DNA of 64,000 nucleotides, from contig JAMLGU010000010.1 of assembly GCA_023957575.1 (NCBI GenBank), positions 1 through 64,000 on the forward strand. Direction: 5' to 3'. Under the pieces are notes generated by a model. It was not told where the DNA came from and made no database searches. It saw nothing but the letters and a program-made list of their open reading frames with translations. Positions 35,115-44,329 of the stretch are shown here, in pieces. Numbering within the stretch: position 1 is the stretch's first letter; every line of letters starts with the position of its first letter. Both the position numbers and the translations under genes were made by a program. The stretch is from Chitinophagaceae bacterium (GTDB taxonomy: Bacteria > Bacteroidota > Bacteroidia > Chitinophagales > Chitinophagaceae).

Positions 35115-37154
35115 ATGAAAAAAATTATCAACCTTGCGCTGATAGCAGCTATTATAGCGGCTATTCCATTTGCATTTAATTCCTGTAAGCCCAAAAACGC
35201 AGGTAGTGCAGTAAGCGCCGACGCTGCTCAAAAAACTTATGTAGCCCCCGGTAAATATGATGAGTTTTACAACTTCGTTTCGGGTGGTTTTAACGGACAA
35301 ATGGGTATTTACGGATTACCAAGTGGTCGTCTTTTCAAAGTGATTCCTATCTTTTCTATAGATCCTGAAAATGGATATGGAATTAATGAGGAAACCAAAC
35401 CCATGCTGGAAACTTCTCACGGTTTTGTTCCCTGGGACGACCAACACCACCTTGAATTATCTCAAACCAACGGAGAGGTAGATGGCAGATGGATTTTTGC
35501 TAATGCCAACAATACGCCTCGTGTGGCAAGAGTTGATTTAAAAACTTTTAAAACTGTAGAAATTATTGAATTACCTAACAGTGCAGGTAACCACTCCTCT
35601 CCTTTCATCACTCAAAATACCGAGTATGTGGTAGCAGGAACCCGTTTTAGCGTACCGGCTGACGATCAAAATGGTGATGTGCCTATCAACACTTACAAAG
35701 AAAACTTTCAAGGCACATTAAGTTTTATTGGTGTGGATAAAGAAACCGGAGCGATGGATGTATCTTTCCAATTGCGCGCTCCCGGTGTTAACTACGACCT
35801 TAGCCACGCCGGTAAAGGTAAATCAGGCGATTGGTTCTTCTTCAGTTGCTACAACTCAGAACAAGCTCATACACTGTTGGAAGTAAATGCTTCTCAAAAA
35901 GACAAAGACTTTATTCTGGCAGTAAACTGGAAAAAAGCCGAAGAATTGATTAAAGCAGGTCAGGGTACCAAATCGAAAGTTCGCTATGCACACAATGTGT
36001 ATGATGAAAAAACCCATACTGCCAAATCAGAAATTAGAACAGAAGTACCTGTTTTGGATATCAGAAAAATTAAAGACATCGCTTACTTTATCCCTTGTCC
36101 AAAATCACCTCACGGATGTGATGTGGATCCAACCGGTGAATACATTGTAGGTAGTGGAAAACTGGCCGCTCTGATTCCTGTATTCAGTTTCGATAAAATT
36201 CAGAAGGCAATTGCCGATAAAGCTTTTGACGGCGAATTTGACGGAATACCTGTAATTAAATATGAAGCCGCTCTTCATGGCGAAGTAGAAAAACCAGGCC
36301 TTGGTCCTTTGCACACTGAATTTGACGGAAATGGTAATGCTATTACTTCTTTCTTCGTATCTTCAGAATTAGTTAGATGGAACATCAAAGACCTGAAAAT
36401 CATTGACAGGGTTCCTACTTACTATTCAGTAGGTCACCTTTGTATCCCCGGTGGCGACACTAAGAAACCTTGGGGTAAATATGTAATTGCTTATAACAAG
36501 ATTACAAAAGACCGTTATCTGCCAACCGGACCCGAGTTGACACAAAGCGCCCAGCTTTATGATATTACCGGAGACAAAATGCAGCTTTTGCTCGACTTCC
36601 CAACTATTGGAGAGCCACACTACGCGCAGGCCTGCCCGGCAGATCTGATAATGAAAAATTCTCAGAAGATTTACAAAATCGAAGAAAACAGTAATCCTTA
36701 TGTAACAAAAAGTGAAGCAGAAACTAAAGTGGTAAGAGAGGGCAACAAAGTGCATGTTTACATGACAGCTATTCGTTCTCACCTTGCTCCTGACAATATT
36801 GAAGGTATCCGTGTGGGCGATGAAGTTTATTTCCACGTTACCAATCTTGAACAAGACTGGGATATCCCTCATGGATTTGCAGTAAAGGGTGCAAACACAG
36901 CTGAATTGCTGATTATGCCTGGTGAAACCTGCACACTGAAATGGACACCGGACAGAGTAGGTGTTCTACCTTACTACTGTACAGACTTCTGTAGTGCATT
37001 GCACCAGGAAATGCAGGGTTATGTAAGAGTATCTCCTGCCGGTAGTAATGTTCCGTTAAAATGGGGTATTGGCAGCACAGCTCCTGGAGGAACTCCAACA
37101 GGCGCAGCAGCTGATAAAGATGCTGCTCCTAAGGCTGATAGTGCAAAAAAATAA
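35115..37154 (+). CDS. nosZ: Nitrous oxide reductase, clade II (Sec-type)
   Basis: Reduces N2O to N2 in the periplasm. The 679-residue protein has a Sec signal with no twin-Arg and a lipobox-like AFNSC (Cys24), so it may be a lipoprotein. The CuZ histidines are recognisable: DQHH (111-112), SAGNHSS, KSPHG, GPLHTEF, VGHLC and GEPHYAQ, seven in all. The usual DxHHxH ends in Glu here (DQHHLE). The CuA site CTDFCSALHQEM (Cys622, Cys626, His630, Met633) is intact. An Ala/Pro-rich tail follows. The upstream cytochromes and downstream maturation genes form one locus. Confidence 0.97.
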   Translation: MKKIINLALIAAIIAAIPFAFNSCKPKNAGSAVSADAAQKTYVAPGKYDEFYNFVSGGFNGQMGIYGLPSGRLFKVIPIFSIDPENGYGINEETKPMLETSHGFVPWDDQHHLELSQTNGEVDGRWIFANANNTPRVARVDLKTFKTVEIIELPNSAGNHSSPFITQNTEYVVAGTRFSVPADDQNGDVPINTYKENFQGTLSFIGVDKETGAMDVSFQLRAPGVNYDLSHAGKGKSGDWFFFSCYNSEQAHTLLEVNASQKDKDFILAVNWKKAEELIKAGQGTKSKVRYAHNVYDEKTHTAKSEIRTEVPVLDIRKIKDIAYFIPCPKSPHGCDVDPTGEYIVGSGKLAALIPVFSFDKIQKAIADKAFDGEFDGIPVIKYEAALHGEVEKPGLGPLHTEFDGNGNAITSFFVSSELVRWNIKDLKIIDRVPTYYSVGHLCIPGGDTKKPWGKYVIAYNKITKDRYLPTGPELTQSAQLYDITGDKMQLLLDFPTIGEPHYAQACPADLIMKNSQKIYKIEENSNPYVTKSEAETKVVREGNKVHVYMTAIRSHLAPDNIEGIRVGDEVYFHVTNLEQDWDIPHGFAVKGANTAELLIMPGETCTLKWTPDRVGVLPYYCTDFCSALHQEMQGYVRVSPAGSNVPLKWGIGSTAPGGTPTGAAADKDAAPKADSAKK

Positions 37155-37178
37155 AAATTTAAGGTAAACATATCGGTT

Positions 37179-37219
37179 AAAGGGGCAGGAAAGTAATTTT
37201 CTGCCCCTTTTATTTTTTC
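37179..37219 (+). terminator. Intrinsic terminator between nosZ and the downstream nos genes
   Basis: AAAGGGGCAG (37179-37188) pairs with CTGCCCCTTT (37201-37210), extendable inward by GAAA/TTTT, followed by TTATTTTTT. It would reduce expression of the maturation genes relative to nosZ. Confidence 0.88.
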
Positions 37220-37237
37220 AATTTTATAATAAAAATC

Positions 37238-37825
37238 ATGGCAACTAACAGTAAAAAAATCAGTGGGCTTTCACGAACCTTACTCAGTCTGGCAGCAATC
37301 CTTTTGGCAGCTTCCATTTTTGTTCCATTATGGTATATTGACCTCGATGCCCCTCAGTATCCCGAAGGATTAAGATTACTCATCTATCCTAACAAATTGG
37401 CAGGCGATGTGGAAATCATAAACGGCCTAAATCACTACATAGGAATGCAGACCTTGCATGAAGAAAACTTTATCGAATTCACTGTGCTACCTTACATTAT
37501 TGGCTTTTTTGCCTTTTTAGCATTACTTGCAGCCCTTATTGGGAATAAAAAATTTCTGTACTTTCTGCTGGTTTTGTTCATCATTTTCGGTATTGTTGCA
37601 ATGTATGATTTTTGGAAATGGGAGTATGACTATGGTCATAATTTAGATCCAAATGCAGCTATTAAAGTGCCGGGAATGGCTTATCAACCGCCATTGCTGG
37701 GCTTCAAGCAACTGTTAAATTTTGGAGCGTACTCATTCCCTCATACAGGAGGTTGGATGTTTATTGGATCAGGCGTATTAATGCTGCTTGCTTCAATTAA
37801 AGAGTGGACTAAGAAAAAAGCTTAA
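37238..37825 (+). CDS. Polytopic membrane protein of the nos cluster, NosB-like
   Basis: A 195-residue protein with four likely spans (about 15-33, 83-100, 106-123 and 164-184). A periplasmic loop contains YDYGHNLDPNAAIKVPGMAYQ (about 130-150, here noted only by position) with His and Met residues suited to copper or haem contacts. In clade II nos clusters a polytopic protein called NosB lies right after nosZ; this gene is in that slot. Sequence identity with NosB is not shown. It sits behind the nosZ terminator and ends 18 bp before nosL. Confidence 0.7.
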   Translation: MATNSKKISGLSRTLLSLAAILLAASIFVPLWYIDLDAPQYPEGLRLLIYPNKLAGDVEIINGLNHYIGMQTLHEENFIEFTVLPYIIGFFAFLALLAALIGNKKFLYFLLVLFIIFGIVAMYDFWKWEYDYGHNLDPNAAIKVPGMAYQPPLLGFKQLLNFGAYSFPHTGGWMFIGSGVLMLLASIKEWTKKKA

Positions 37826-37843
37826 AAATTTAATTTATAAAAA

Positions 37844-38281
37844 ATGAAAAAAATTAACAATGCAATTTTATTTGCATTAGGAATCGTATTAGCAATACTT
37901 TTGCCTTCTTGCAGTAATTCGGACCCTGTACCCATAAAACTAAATGTTGACAATTGTGCCAATTGCAATATGACTGTATCAGATCTTCGTTTTGGCACCG
38001 AACTAATTACAGATAAAGGAAGATCATTTGTTTTTGATGACCTCAAATGTATGGTTCACTACATGAAAGAAAACAATGTACAAAAAGCAACTTATTATGT
38101 TCCGGACCATAATAAACCCGAAAACTTCTTAAAAGCAGAAAATGCTTTTTTTGTAAAAGGAGATAGTATTCGCACCCCCATGAACGGACATATTGCTACA
38201 TTTGCAAAAAAAGAAGAAGCTACTGAATACGCATCACAAAACAGTGCAGAAATAATAAACTGGGAGGAGGTTATTAAGTAA
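37844..38281 (+). CDS. nosL: Copper chaperone NosL (lipoprotein)
   Basis: A 145-residue lipoprotein (LLPSC, Cys24) delivering Cu(I) for NosZ maturation. The metal motif DNCANCNMTVSD (about 37-48) has CxxCxM, as expected of NosL. FDDLKCMVHYM (about 65-75) is the second conserved region. It is followed 2 bp later by nosD, so the maturation genes are one operon. Confidence 0.93.
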   Translation: MKKINNAILFALGIVLAILLPSCSNSDPVPIKLNVDNCANCNMTVSDLRFGTELITDKGRSFVFDDLKCMVHYMKENNVQKATYYVPDHNKPENFLKAENAFFVKGDSIRTPMNGHIATFAKKEEATEYASQNSAEIINWEEVIK

Positions 38282-38283
38282 TA

Positions 38284-39519
38284 ATGAGTAAATATTTTCT
38301 ATTAGTATTGCTATGCATCGTTCCATTTTGCATAAATGCAAAAACGCTGCATATAGGAAAAGGATTCCCTTTTTCGCAAATCAAGCCTGCAATAGAAGCT
38401 GCTGAAGACGGAGATAGTTTATTTGTACATCAGGGTATATATAAGGAAGGAAACATCCTCATCAGAAAAGCTATCGCTTTTATTGGTGTGGACTATCCGG
38501 TGCTGGATGGGCAATATAAATATGAAGTGCTCTCTATCAAAGCCAACGGTGTATTGGTCAAAGGATTTAAAATCATTCAATCAGGCTCTTCTTCACTGGA
38601 AGATATTAGCGGAATAAAAGTATATAACAGCTATTATGTAACCATAGAAGACAATATACTGGAGGATAATTTCTTTGCTATCTTTCTGGACTACAATCGC
38701 CACACCATAGTTAAAAACAACAGAATCAGAGGTACCGGAAAAAAAGAGAGCCAGATGGGTAACGGCATTCATTGTTGGAAGAGTGATTCGTTGCAGATAA
38801 TTGGTAATACCATTAATAAGCATCGGGACGGCATCTACTTTGAGTTTGTTACCGGCAGCGTTATCTGGAACAACACTTCTACGCACAATGCCAGATATGG
38901 TCTTCATTTTATGTTTTCGAATGATGACATTTATGTCCATAATTTTTTTAAACAAAACGGTGCGGGCGTAGCAGTGATGTACTCCAAAAGAGTATCTATG
39001 TATAACAATGTATTTGTTCAAAACTGGGGAGATGCTTCTTATGGCTTAATGTTAAAAGAAATTTACGATGGATTTATCAGAGGCAATAAAATATATAACA
39101 ATACCACCGGAATCTTAATGGATGGTGCAAGCCGCCTTACTATCGAAAAGAATATTATTGAGTCGAATGGCTGGGGAATGAAAATAATGGCCAATTGCAC
39201 AGATAATGTTTTGAAAGAGAATAACTTTCTGGCCAATACCTTTGACATGAGTACAAATGGAACTTTGGTATTGAATACTTTCAACGGAAATTATTGGGAC
39301 AAATATGAGGGGTATGACCTGAACAGAGACGGAATAGGCGATGTACCTTTTCACCCGCTTAGTATTTTCTCTGTCATCGTAGAAAAGAATCCTCCGGCAA
39401 TGATTTTATTCCGTAGCTTTTTGGTATCATTGCTCGACAGGAGTGAAAAGCTGATACCCAGCCTGACACCGGATAATTTTGTGGACGAAAAACCTTTAAT
39501 GAAGAAGCTCAATTTATGA
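38284..39519 (+). CDS. nosD: Periplasmic copper-site maturation protein NosD
   Basis: A 411-residue secreted protein (signal about 1-19) built of right-handed beta-helix repeats (many NxIxxN-type rungs such as YYVTIEDNILEDNFFAIFL), typical of the NosD/CASH fold. The segment NYWDKYEGYDLNRDGIGDVP (about 339-358) is the conserved C-terminal block. With NosF and NosY it supplies sulphur or assembles the CuZ cluster. Its last bases overlap the nosF start (ATGA). Confidence 0.94.
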   Translation: MSKYFLLVLLCIVPFCINAKTLHIGKGFPFSQIKPAIEAAEDGDSLFVHQGIYKEGNILIRKAIAFIGVDYPVLDGQYKYEVLSIKANGVLVKGFKIIQSGSSSLEDISGIKVYNSYYVTIEDNILEDNFFAIFLDYNRHTIVKNNRIRGTGKKESQMGNGIHCWKSDSLQIIGNTINKHRDGIYFEFVTGSVIWNNTSTHNARYGLHFMFSNDDIYVHNFFKQNGAGVAVMYSKRVSMYNNVFVQNWGDASYGLMLKEIYDGFIRGNKIYNNTTGILMDGASRLTIEKNIIESNGWGMKIMANCTDNVLKENNFLANTFDMSTNGTLVLNTFNGNYWDKYEGYDLNRDGIGDVPFHPLSIFSVIVEKNPPAMILFRSFLVSLLDRSEKLIPSLTPDNFVDEKPLMKKLNL

Positions 39520-40229
39520 TTGAAATTAAAAATGTATCAAAATGGTTTGGTAAATTACAAGCCGTAAAAAATGCGACACTTTCTTTAAACAAAGGGGAAT
39601 GTATTGCATTGATAGGGCCCAATGGCTGTGGGAAAACCACACTGATAAAATCAATATTGGGGATGGTAGTACCTACTTCAGGTGATATTATTTTTGATGG
39701 TAAAAATATTAAAAATGATTATCTCTATCGAAAAAATATCGGCTATATGCCTCAGATTGGCCGATACCCTGACAATATGACTATTGGCCATATCATCGAA
39801 ATGATAAAACAAATCAGACAATCTTCCGAAGCGCTTGATGAAGATTTGTTAAAAGCTTTTGACCTGCCTTCACTTTATGAAAAAAGAATGCGGACACTTT
39901 CCGGTGGAACCACTCAAAAGGTAAGCGCCACACTGGCATTTTTGTTCAATCCCGACGTATTGATATTAGACGAACCTACAGCAGGCCTCGACCCCTTGGC
40001 ATCGGATATTCTAAAGGAAAAAATTATAAAAGAAAAAGAAAAAGGCAAACTAATATTAATCACATCCCACCTGTTGAGCGAATTAGACGACCTTATTACC
40101 GAACTGGTATTTATGCAGGATGGAGAAGTTAGGTTTCATCAGCATGTTTCTGAATTGCTTAACAAAACCGGAGAGCAAAAAATTGCAAAAGCCATTGCTA
40201 ATGTTTTAAAAAACGGAATCAGTGAATAG
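39516..40229 (+). CDS. nosF: ABC transporter ATPase NosF
   Basis: A 237-residue ABC ATPase: Walker A GPNGCGKTT (about 34-42), signature LSGGTTQK (about 128-135), Walker B VLILDEPTAGLDP (about 147-159) and the switch His in ITSHLLSE. The signature has Thr-Thr-Gln where many ABC proteins have QxQ, common in NosF. It overlaps nosD by 4 bp and nosY by 8 bp, so is translationally coupled to both. Confidence 0.94.
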   Translation: MIEIKNVSKWFGKLQAVKNATLSLNKGECIALIGPNGCGKTTLIKSILGMVVPTSGDIIFDGKNIKNDYLYRKNIGYMPQIGRYPDNMTIGHIIEMIKQIRQSSEALDEDLLKAFDLPSLYEKRMRTLSGGTTQKVSATLAFLFNPDVLILDEPTAGLDPLASDILKEKIIKEKEKGKLILITSHLLSELDDLITELVFMQDGEVRFHQHVSELLNKTGEQKIAKAIANVLKNGISE

Positions 40230-40989
40230 AATTATCAAATACATCATTTTAGACATCATAAAAAATAAGCTGGTTATAGCTTACGCTGTGGTATTAGGCC
40301 TGCTTTGTTTTACAGCCTTCAGTCTTGAAGATAATGCAACCAAAGGTGCGCTGACGGTGCAAAGCATCATTCTGTTTGTAGTGCCGTTGGTGAGTATAAT
40401 TTTCTCCACCATTTATTTATACAACTCCAATGAGTTTATTGAATTACTATTAGGACAACCCATCCAGCGACGCAAAATATGGATTAGCCTATTTATCGGA
40501 TTATCCGTTTCTCTGGCTACAGCTTTTTTTATCAGCGGCGGCATTCCATTATTGTTATATGCCGAAGGCAATGTAGCATTAATGATGATTTCCATCGGTA
40601 TTCTCATAACAGTTATTTTTGTAGCGCTTGCATGTCTTTGTGCCATCCTTACCAGAGATAAGGCAAAAGGTATAGGAATTGCTATTTTAATCTGGTTGTT
40701 CTTTGCACTGCTATTTGATGGATTGTTATTATTTATTGTATTTCAATTTGGCGATTATCCCATTGAAAAACCAATGGTATTACTTACCGCTCTCAGCCCC
40801 ATTGATTTATCAAGAATTGTGATGCAATTGCAAATGGATGTTTCTGCATTGATGGGCTATACGGGCGCCATTTTTAAACAATTTTTTGGAAATGTTTTGG
40901 GGTTGTCGATCACTTTTGTTTTATTACTATTATGGATAATAATTCCATTTAGCATTTCATTGAACCGATTTAAGAAAAAAGATCTTTAA
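40222..40989 (+). CDS. nosY: ABC transporter permease NosY
   Basis: A 255-residue permease with six likely membrane spans and the ABC-2 type layout of NosY. A stretch LLLGQPIQRRKIWISLFIG (about 74-92) is the coupling helix region. It partners NosF and NosD in building the NosZ copper-sulphur centre. Two hairpins follow the stop (40992-41057). Confidence 0.92.
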   Translation: MNRIIKYIILDIIKNKLVIAYAVVLGLLCFTAFSLEDNATKGALTVQSIILFVVPLVSIIFSTIYLYNSNEFIELLLGQPIQRRKIWISLFIGLSVSLATAFFISGGIPLLLYAEGNVALMMISIGILITVIFVALACLCAILTRDKAKGIGIAILIWLFFALLFDGLLLFIVFQFGDYPIEKPMVLLTALSPIDLSRIVMQLQMDVSALMGYTGAIFKQFFGNVLGLSITFVLLLLWIIIPFSISLNRFKKKDL

Positions 40990-40991
40990 TC

Positions 40992-41057
40992 CTTTTCTTT
41001 AAACATGATATAAAGAAAAGAAATATTCATTTTCATAGGTATGTATAATGAATATTT
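40992..41057 (+). terminator. Two tandem hairpins after nosY
   Basis: CTTTTCTTTA/TAAAGAAAAG (40992-41001 with 41011-41020) and AAATATTCATT/AATGAATATTT (41021-41031 with 41047-41057) are perfect inverted repeats of 10 and 11 bp. The second runs into TTTC. They probably end the nos transcript, or act on the haemoglobin transcript. Confidence 0.55.
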
Positions 41058-41110
41058 TTCGGCGTTCTGGTTAGACTATAATATGGGCAAAATCAATTAA
41101 AAGCATACTC

Positions 41111-41476
41111 ATGAAAAAAGACCTTTCATGCCGTTCAGATATTGAGAAATTGGTTAATTTTTTCTTTAAAAAATTAAAAGAAGACAAATTTCTGGGTGAT
41201 TATTTTTCCCACCCTGATATTGATGAAACACAGTTTGTTGCCAAAATGTATTCCTTTTGGGAAAATGTAATCTTTTATACAGGCAATTATGAAGGACATC
41301 CAATGGAAACACACAAAAAACTACATGAAAAAAACCCGCTTACAAAAAATCATTTTAAAAAGTATTTGGATATTTTTAGTGAAACGGTAGATGAATTCTT
41401 TGAAGGCGAAAATGCTCAGATTATTAAAGTAAAAGCAAATAATATTGGAGTTGTAATGCAAATTAAAATTCTATAA
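41111..41476 (+). CDS. Truncated haemoglobin, group III-like
   Basis: A 121-residue globin. The FWENVIFYTGNYEGHPM region (about 49-65) and KNHFKKYLDIF (about 79-89) match group III truncated haemoglobins, with His81 the likely proximal haem ligand. Such globins bind oxygen or NO and appear in nitrogen-oxide respirers. It lies 121 bp after nosY, so it may be regulated with the nos genes although hairpins separate them. Confidence 0.88.
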   Translation: MKKDLSCRSDIEKLVNFFFKKLKEDKFLGDYFSHPDIDETQFVAKMYSFWENVIFYTGNYEGHPMETHKKLHEKNPLTKNHFKKYLDIFSETVDEFFEGENAQIIKVKANNIGVVMQIKIL

Positions 41477-41486
41477 TTAATAGACA

Positions 41487-43088
41487 TCAATCTTCATTTA
41501 AGATAACAAATTCCTGTTCAAGTGTCATTGAAGAATGATAGCATGCGTCTATAAATTCTTTTCCATATTTAGCATAAAATATAATTATGTTATCCATCCG
41601 TTCCTGCAAATTTTCCAATGGAAAGAGCTTATCCTTCAACCTTTCGATTTGACTCATAGCCTCCATATAATTTCTCTTTTCGGCACGCAGCATCTTTTTT
41701 TCAAGTTCAATCAGTTTCTTTAATGCCTGAGTTTTCAATGCTTCTACATGATTTTGCAATGTAATATCAATATCTATCGATCTTTTTGCAATAGAATCAT
41801 AAATATCTCGTAGGGCTTCTCTCTCAGCTTTCACTTCGAGCTTATTGCCGGTGTTCTTTTTTACCCATTTTTCCTGTAATTGCCTGATAGGTAAAAATAC
41901 TTCCTGAATATTGAAGCCCAATTTCTCAAATAATAACCTGTTTTTTTTGTCAATAAATAAAAAAGAATTTCGTAAAACCAATATCGGATAAGGGATATTT
42001 AAGTAGTCAAATAATCCTTTCAGTTGAAGCCAGTAAGCCAACTCCCCTCCCCCGCCAATGAATGAAACATTGGGTAATAACATTTCCTGAAAAACACCTC
42101 TCAAAATCACATTTGGGCTAAATAGTTCCGGTTTAGTTTCTACCAATTTTAGAATTTCGTCTTTGTTATATACAATGTCGGTATGTAAAACCTTCCAAAC
42201 TTCATCTTCTTTTACAATTCTGTTTCTACCATTTTCGTTCAGATAAAATAGATTAATTTCACGACTGAAAGCCTGTGTTTTATATCCTCGATCTGTAAGT
42301 ATTTGTCCGGTTGTTTCAACCGGTTTTTCTGAGCTTTGATTGAGAAGTTCTTCTTTAAACAAATCAATAGCGATTGACTTCAATGTATGGCTGTCAGGCA
42401 CCAAAACGACTAAGCCGTAATCCTTAAACAATTCATTTACAAAGCCCAGCGTGGCAATCTGTATTTCTGTATCTACTGCATAATATTTTTTTACAAGCCC
42501 TATGATTTCTTCTGCATGGGGCAGCACACCCACTTCGGATTCAATACGACCGATAAGCTGCAGCAATTGTTTGTCCACTTTCATACGACCAACAGCGCCG
42601 GTTTGTGCAGTTTTCCACTCCAGTTTTTCATTGTTTAGATAAATATGCCCCAGCTCATCCAAATCTGCATCTTCGCTGCCCATAAAGAAAACAGGAACGA
42701 ATCGGTATTGAGGAAAAAGTTCCTTGCAATGAACAGCCAGCTTAATAGCATGAAGAATTTTGTAAATAAAATATAATGGCCCTGTAAAAATATTTGGTTG
42801 ATGTGCAGTAGTAATGGTGAAAGTATTAGTATCGGCTAACAATTCAATATTTTCTTTGGTGGCTTGTGAAGTTTCTATATTTTGATATTGCTCTTTCAAA
42901 CCCTCTACCAGCGCCTTACGATTGATCTGGTAGGATAAACGGCTTTGTATCTGCGCTTCAATCCCTTTGACATCCGGATAGAATTTGTAGGCATCTCTTA
43001 ATGCATCTGCTCGTTTCAAATAATCTGTAACAACATGCGAAAAATAGCCTGTTTCTGAATAAGGTATTTTAGTTGCAGTACAATCCAT
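41487..43088 (-). CDS. bshC: Bacillithiol synthase BshC
   Basis: Adds cysteine to glucosaminyl-malate in the final step of bacillithiol synthesis. The 533 residues match the family length. Conserved blocks are TTAHQPNIFTGPLYFIYKI (about 94-112), FVPVFFMGSEDADLDEL (about 127-143) and ILRGVFQEMLLPNVSFIGGGGELAYW (noted only by position, about 334-359). A coiled coil lies at about 430-490. The C-terminus is short and acidic. No bshA/bshB genes adjoin it. Bacillithiol could help protect the iron-sulphur and copper chemistry nearby; that is inference. Confidence 0.93.
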   Translation of the reverse strand: MDCTATKIPYSETGYFSHVVTDYLKRADALRDAYKFYPDVKGIEAQIQSRLSYQINRKALVEGLKEQYQNIETSQATKENIELLADTNTFTITTAHQPNIFTGPLYFIYKILHAIKLAVHCKELFPQYRFVPVFFMGSEDADLDELGHIYLNNEKLEWKTAQTGAVGRMKVDKQLLQLIGRIESEVGVLPHAEEIIGLVKKYYAVDTEIQIATLGFVNELFKDYGLVVLVPDSHTLKSIAIDLFKEELLNQSSEKPVETTGQILTDRGYKTQAFSREINLFYLNENGRNRIVKEDEVWKVLHTDIVYNKDEILKLVETKPELFSPNVILRGVFQEMLLPNVSFIGGGGELAYWLQLKGLFDYLNIPYPILVLRNSFLFIDKKNRLLFEKLGFNIQEVFLPIRQLQEKWVKKNTGNKLEVKAEREALRDIYDSIAKRSIDIDITLQNHVEALKTQALKKLIELEKKMLRAEKRNYMEAMSQIERLKDKLFPLENLQERMDNIIIFYAKYGKEFIDACYHSSMTLEQEFVILNED

Positions 43089-43164
43089 ATATTACTTTGC
43101 CACAAAGAAATGAAAATAACCTAACATTTTTACAAGCAAATAGTTTAAACTGCAAAAAGCCATA

Positions 43165-43194
43165 ACAAAAAAAAGTGAGCATTCAGCCCACTTT
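43165..43194 (-). terminator. Intrinsic terminator after the deacetylase gene
   Basis: On the minus strand AAAGTGGGC (43186-43194) pairs with GCTCACTTT (43172-43180) with one mismatch around a 5-nt loop, followed by TTTTTG. It is placed about 180 bp after the stop at 43375. Confidence 0.6.
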
Positions 43195-43374
43195 ATGCTT
43201 AGTCAGATTAGATAGGTTTATTTTAAATCTTACTGATTCTTATTAAAAAAATAAGTGTTTAGAAATTTAATGCAAATATGAAGAGATAAGCAATGCCAAA
43301 CAATACCGTAAATAGGGTATATTTCGGAAAAATAATGTACAATTCCTTAATTACATTAAAAAAAATCATACTCT

Positions 43375-44202
43375 TTAACGTAAGCGCTTAAATGAATATC
43401 CCCGTTTCTTCAGTTCCAGAATAAGTTCATCCAAATGATTGTAGAATTTATCGATTCGTTTTTTATCTGTACCAAGGTGTATTAAAATAAAATTACCGGA
43501 CAGGCCAGACACTTGCTCTCTTTTAAGCAAATTATTCATCAACGCTTCGCTGCTTCGGTAGTTTTTCATGTCCGGCGTTGTATAATCAGCATTGGTGCCG
43601 GTGCCGGGCGAAAAATTTATTACCGATAATCCCCGTTCCTTACACCATGTTACCACTTCTTTATTGTACCACTCATACGATGGCAGGTACCATTTTGCCT
43701 TCTTAATACCAAACATAGAAAGGGCAGCCAAAGAATGATTCATATCAATCATAAATTCTTCTTTTGTAACCAGCAACGAGTCTCTCTTTGACCAGTCGGC
43801 ATACAAAAGATGTTTATCTGAATGAGAACCTATGTAATGCCCATCTTTCTTTAATCTTTTGATTAACGGCACGAAGGATTCATTTCTTAAAAAATCGCCT
43901 GTAAAGAAAAAACTCGCCTTTACATTATTCTTTTTCAAGGCGCTTCTTATAGTATCTCCTCCTTCGCCATAATCATGCGCCGAAAAAATGAGATAGACGG
44001 TCTTTTCCTTATCCGGCATTTTAATGATTGCCCCTTCTGAATCGGTTTCATAACCATAGTTCTTCAAATTTCTATTTGCTGCCTTTGGCTTTTGCCCAAA
44101 CACGGTTGCTGCACATAAAGTAAGCAAAAGGAGAATAGTCCACTCCTTAATTAGTACTCTCAAAAAGGATGTTTGAAATAGAATATGTTTGTTATTCGAC
44201 AT
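43375..44202 (-). CDS. Polysaccharide deacetylase (NodB-like)
   Basis: A 275-residue protein with an N-terminal signal or anchor (about 17-36). The NodB fold has its first Asp in IFSAHDYGEGG (about residue 74) and the metal-binding His pair in GSHSDKHLLY (about 128-136). WYLPSYEWY and HLGTDKKR are later motifs. Members remove acetyl groups from sugars of peptidoglycan, chitin or exopolysaccharide. The first motif is more divergent than the classic TFDDG. It belongs to no larger polysaccharide cluster here. A terminator lies downstream. Confidence 0.85.
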   Translation of the reverse strand: MSNNKHILFQTSFLRVLIKEWTILLLLTLCAATVFGQKPKAANRNLKNYGYETDSEGAIIKMPDKEKTVYLIFSAHDYGEGGDTIRSALKKNNVKASFFFTGDFLRNESFVPLIKRLKKDGHYIGSHSDKHLLYADWSKRDSLLVTKEEFMIDMNHSLAALSMFGIKKAKWYLPSYEWYNKEVVTWCKERGLSVINFSPGTGTNADYTTPDMKNYRSSEALMNNLLKREQVSGLSGNFILIHLGTDKKRIDKFYNHLDELILELKKRGYSFKRLR

Positions 44203-44329
44203 AAAGGTTTAAAAATCTTAAATACTATTTTTTAATGAACTGTAACCTGCTTAAAAACCAATTATTTGAACAACCCACTTGAATTTTGCCCAATTATAAG
44301 TAGGTTTGCTATTATTTTAATCTAATCCG

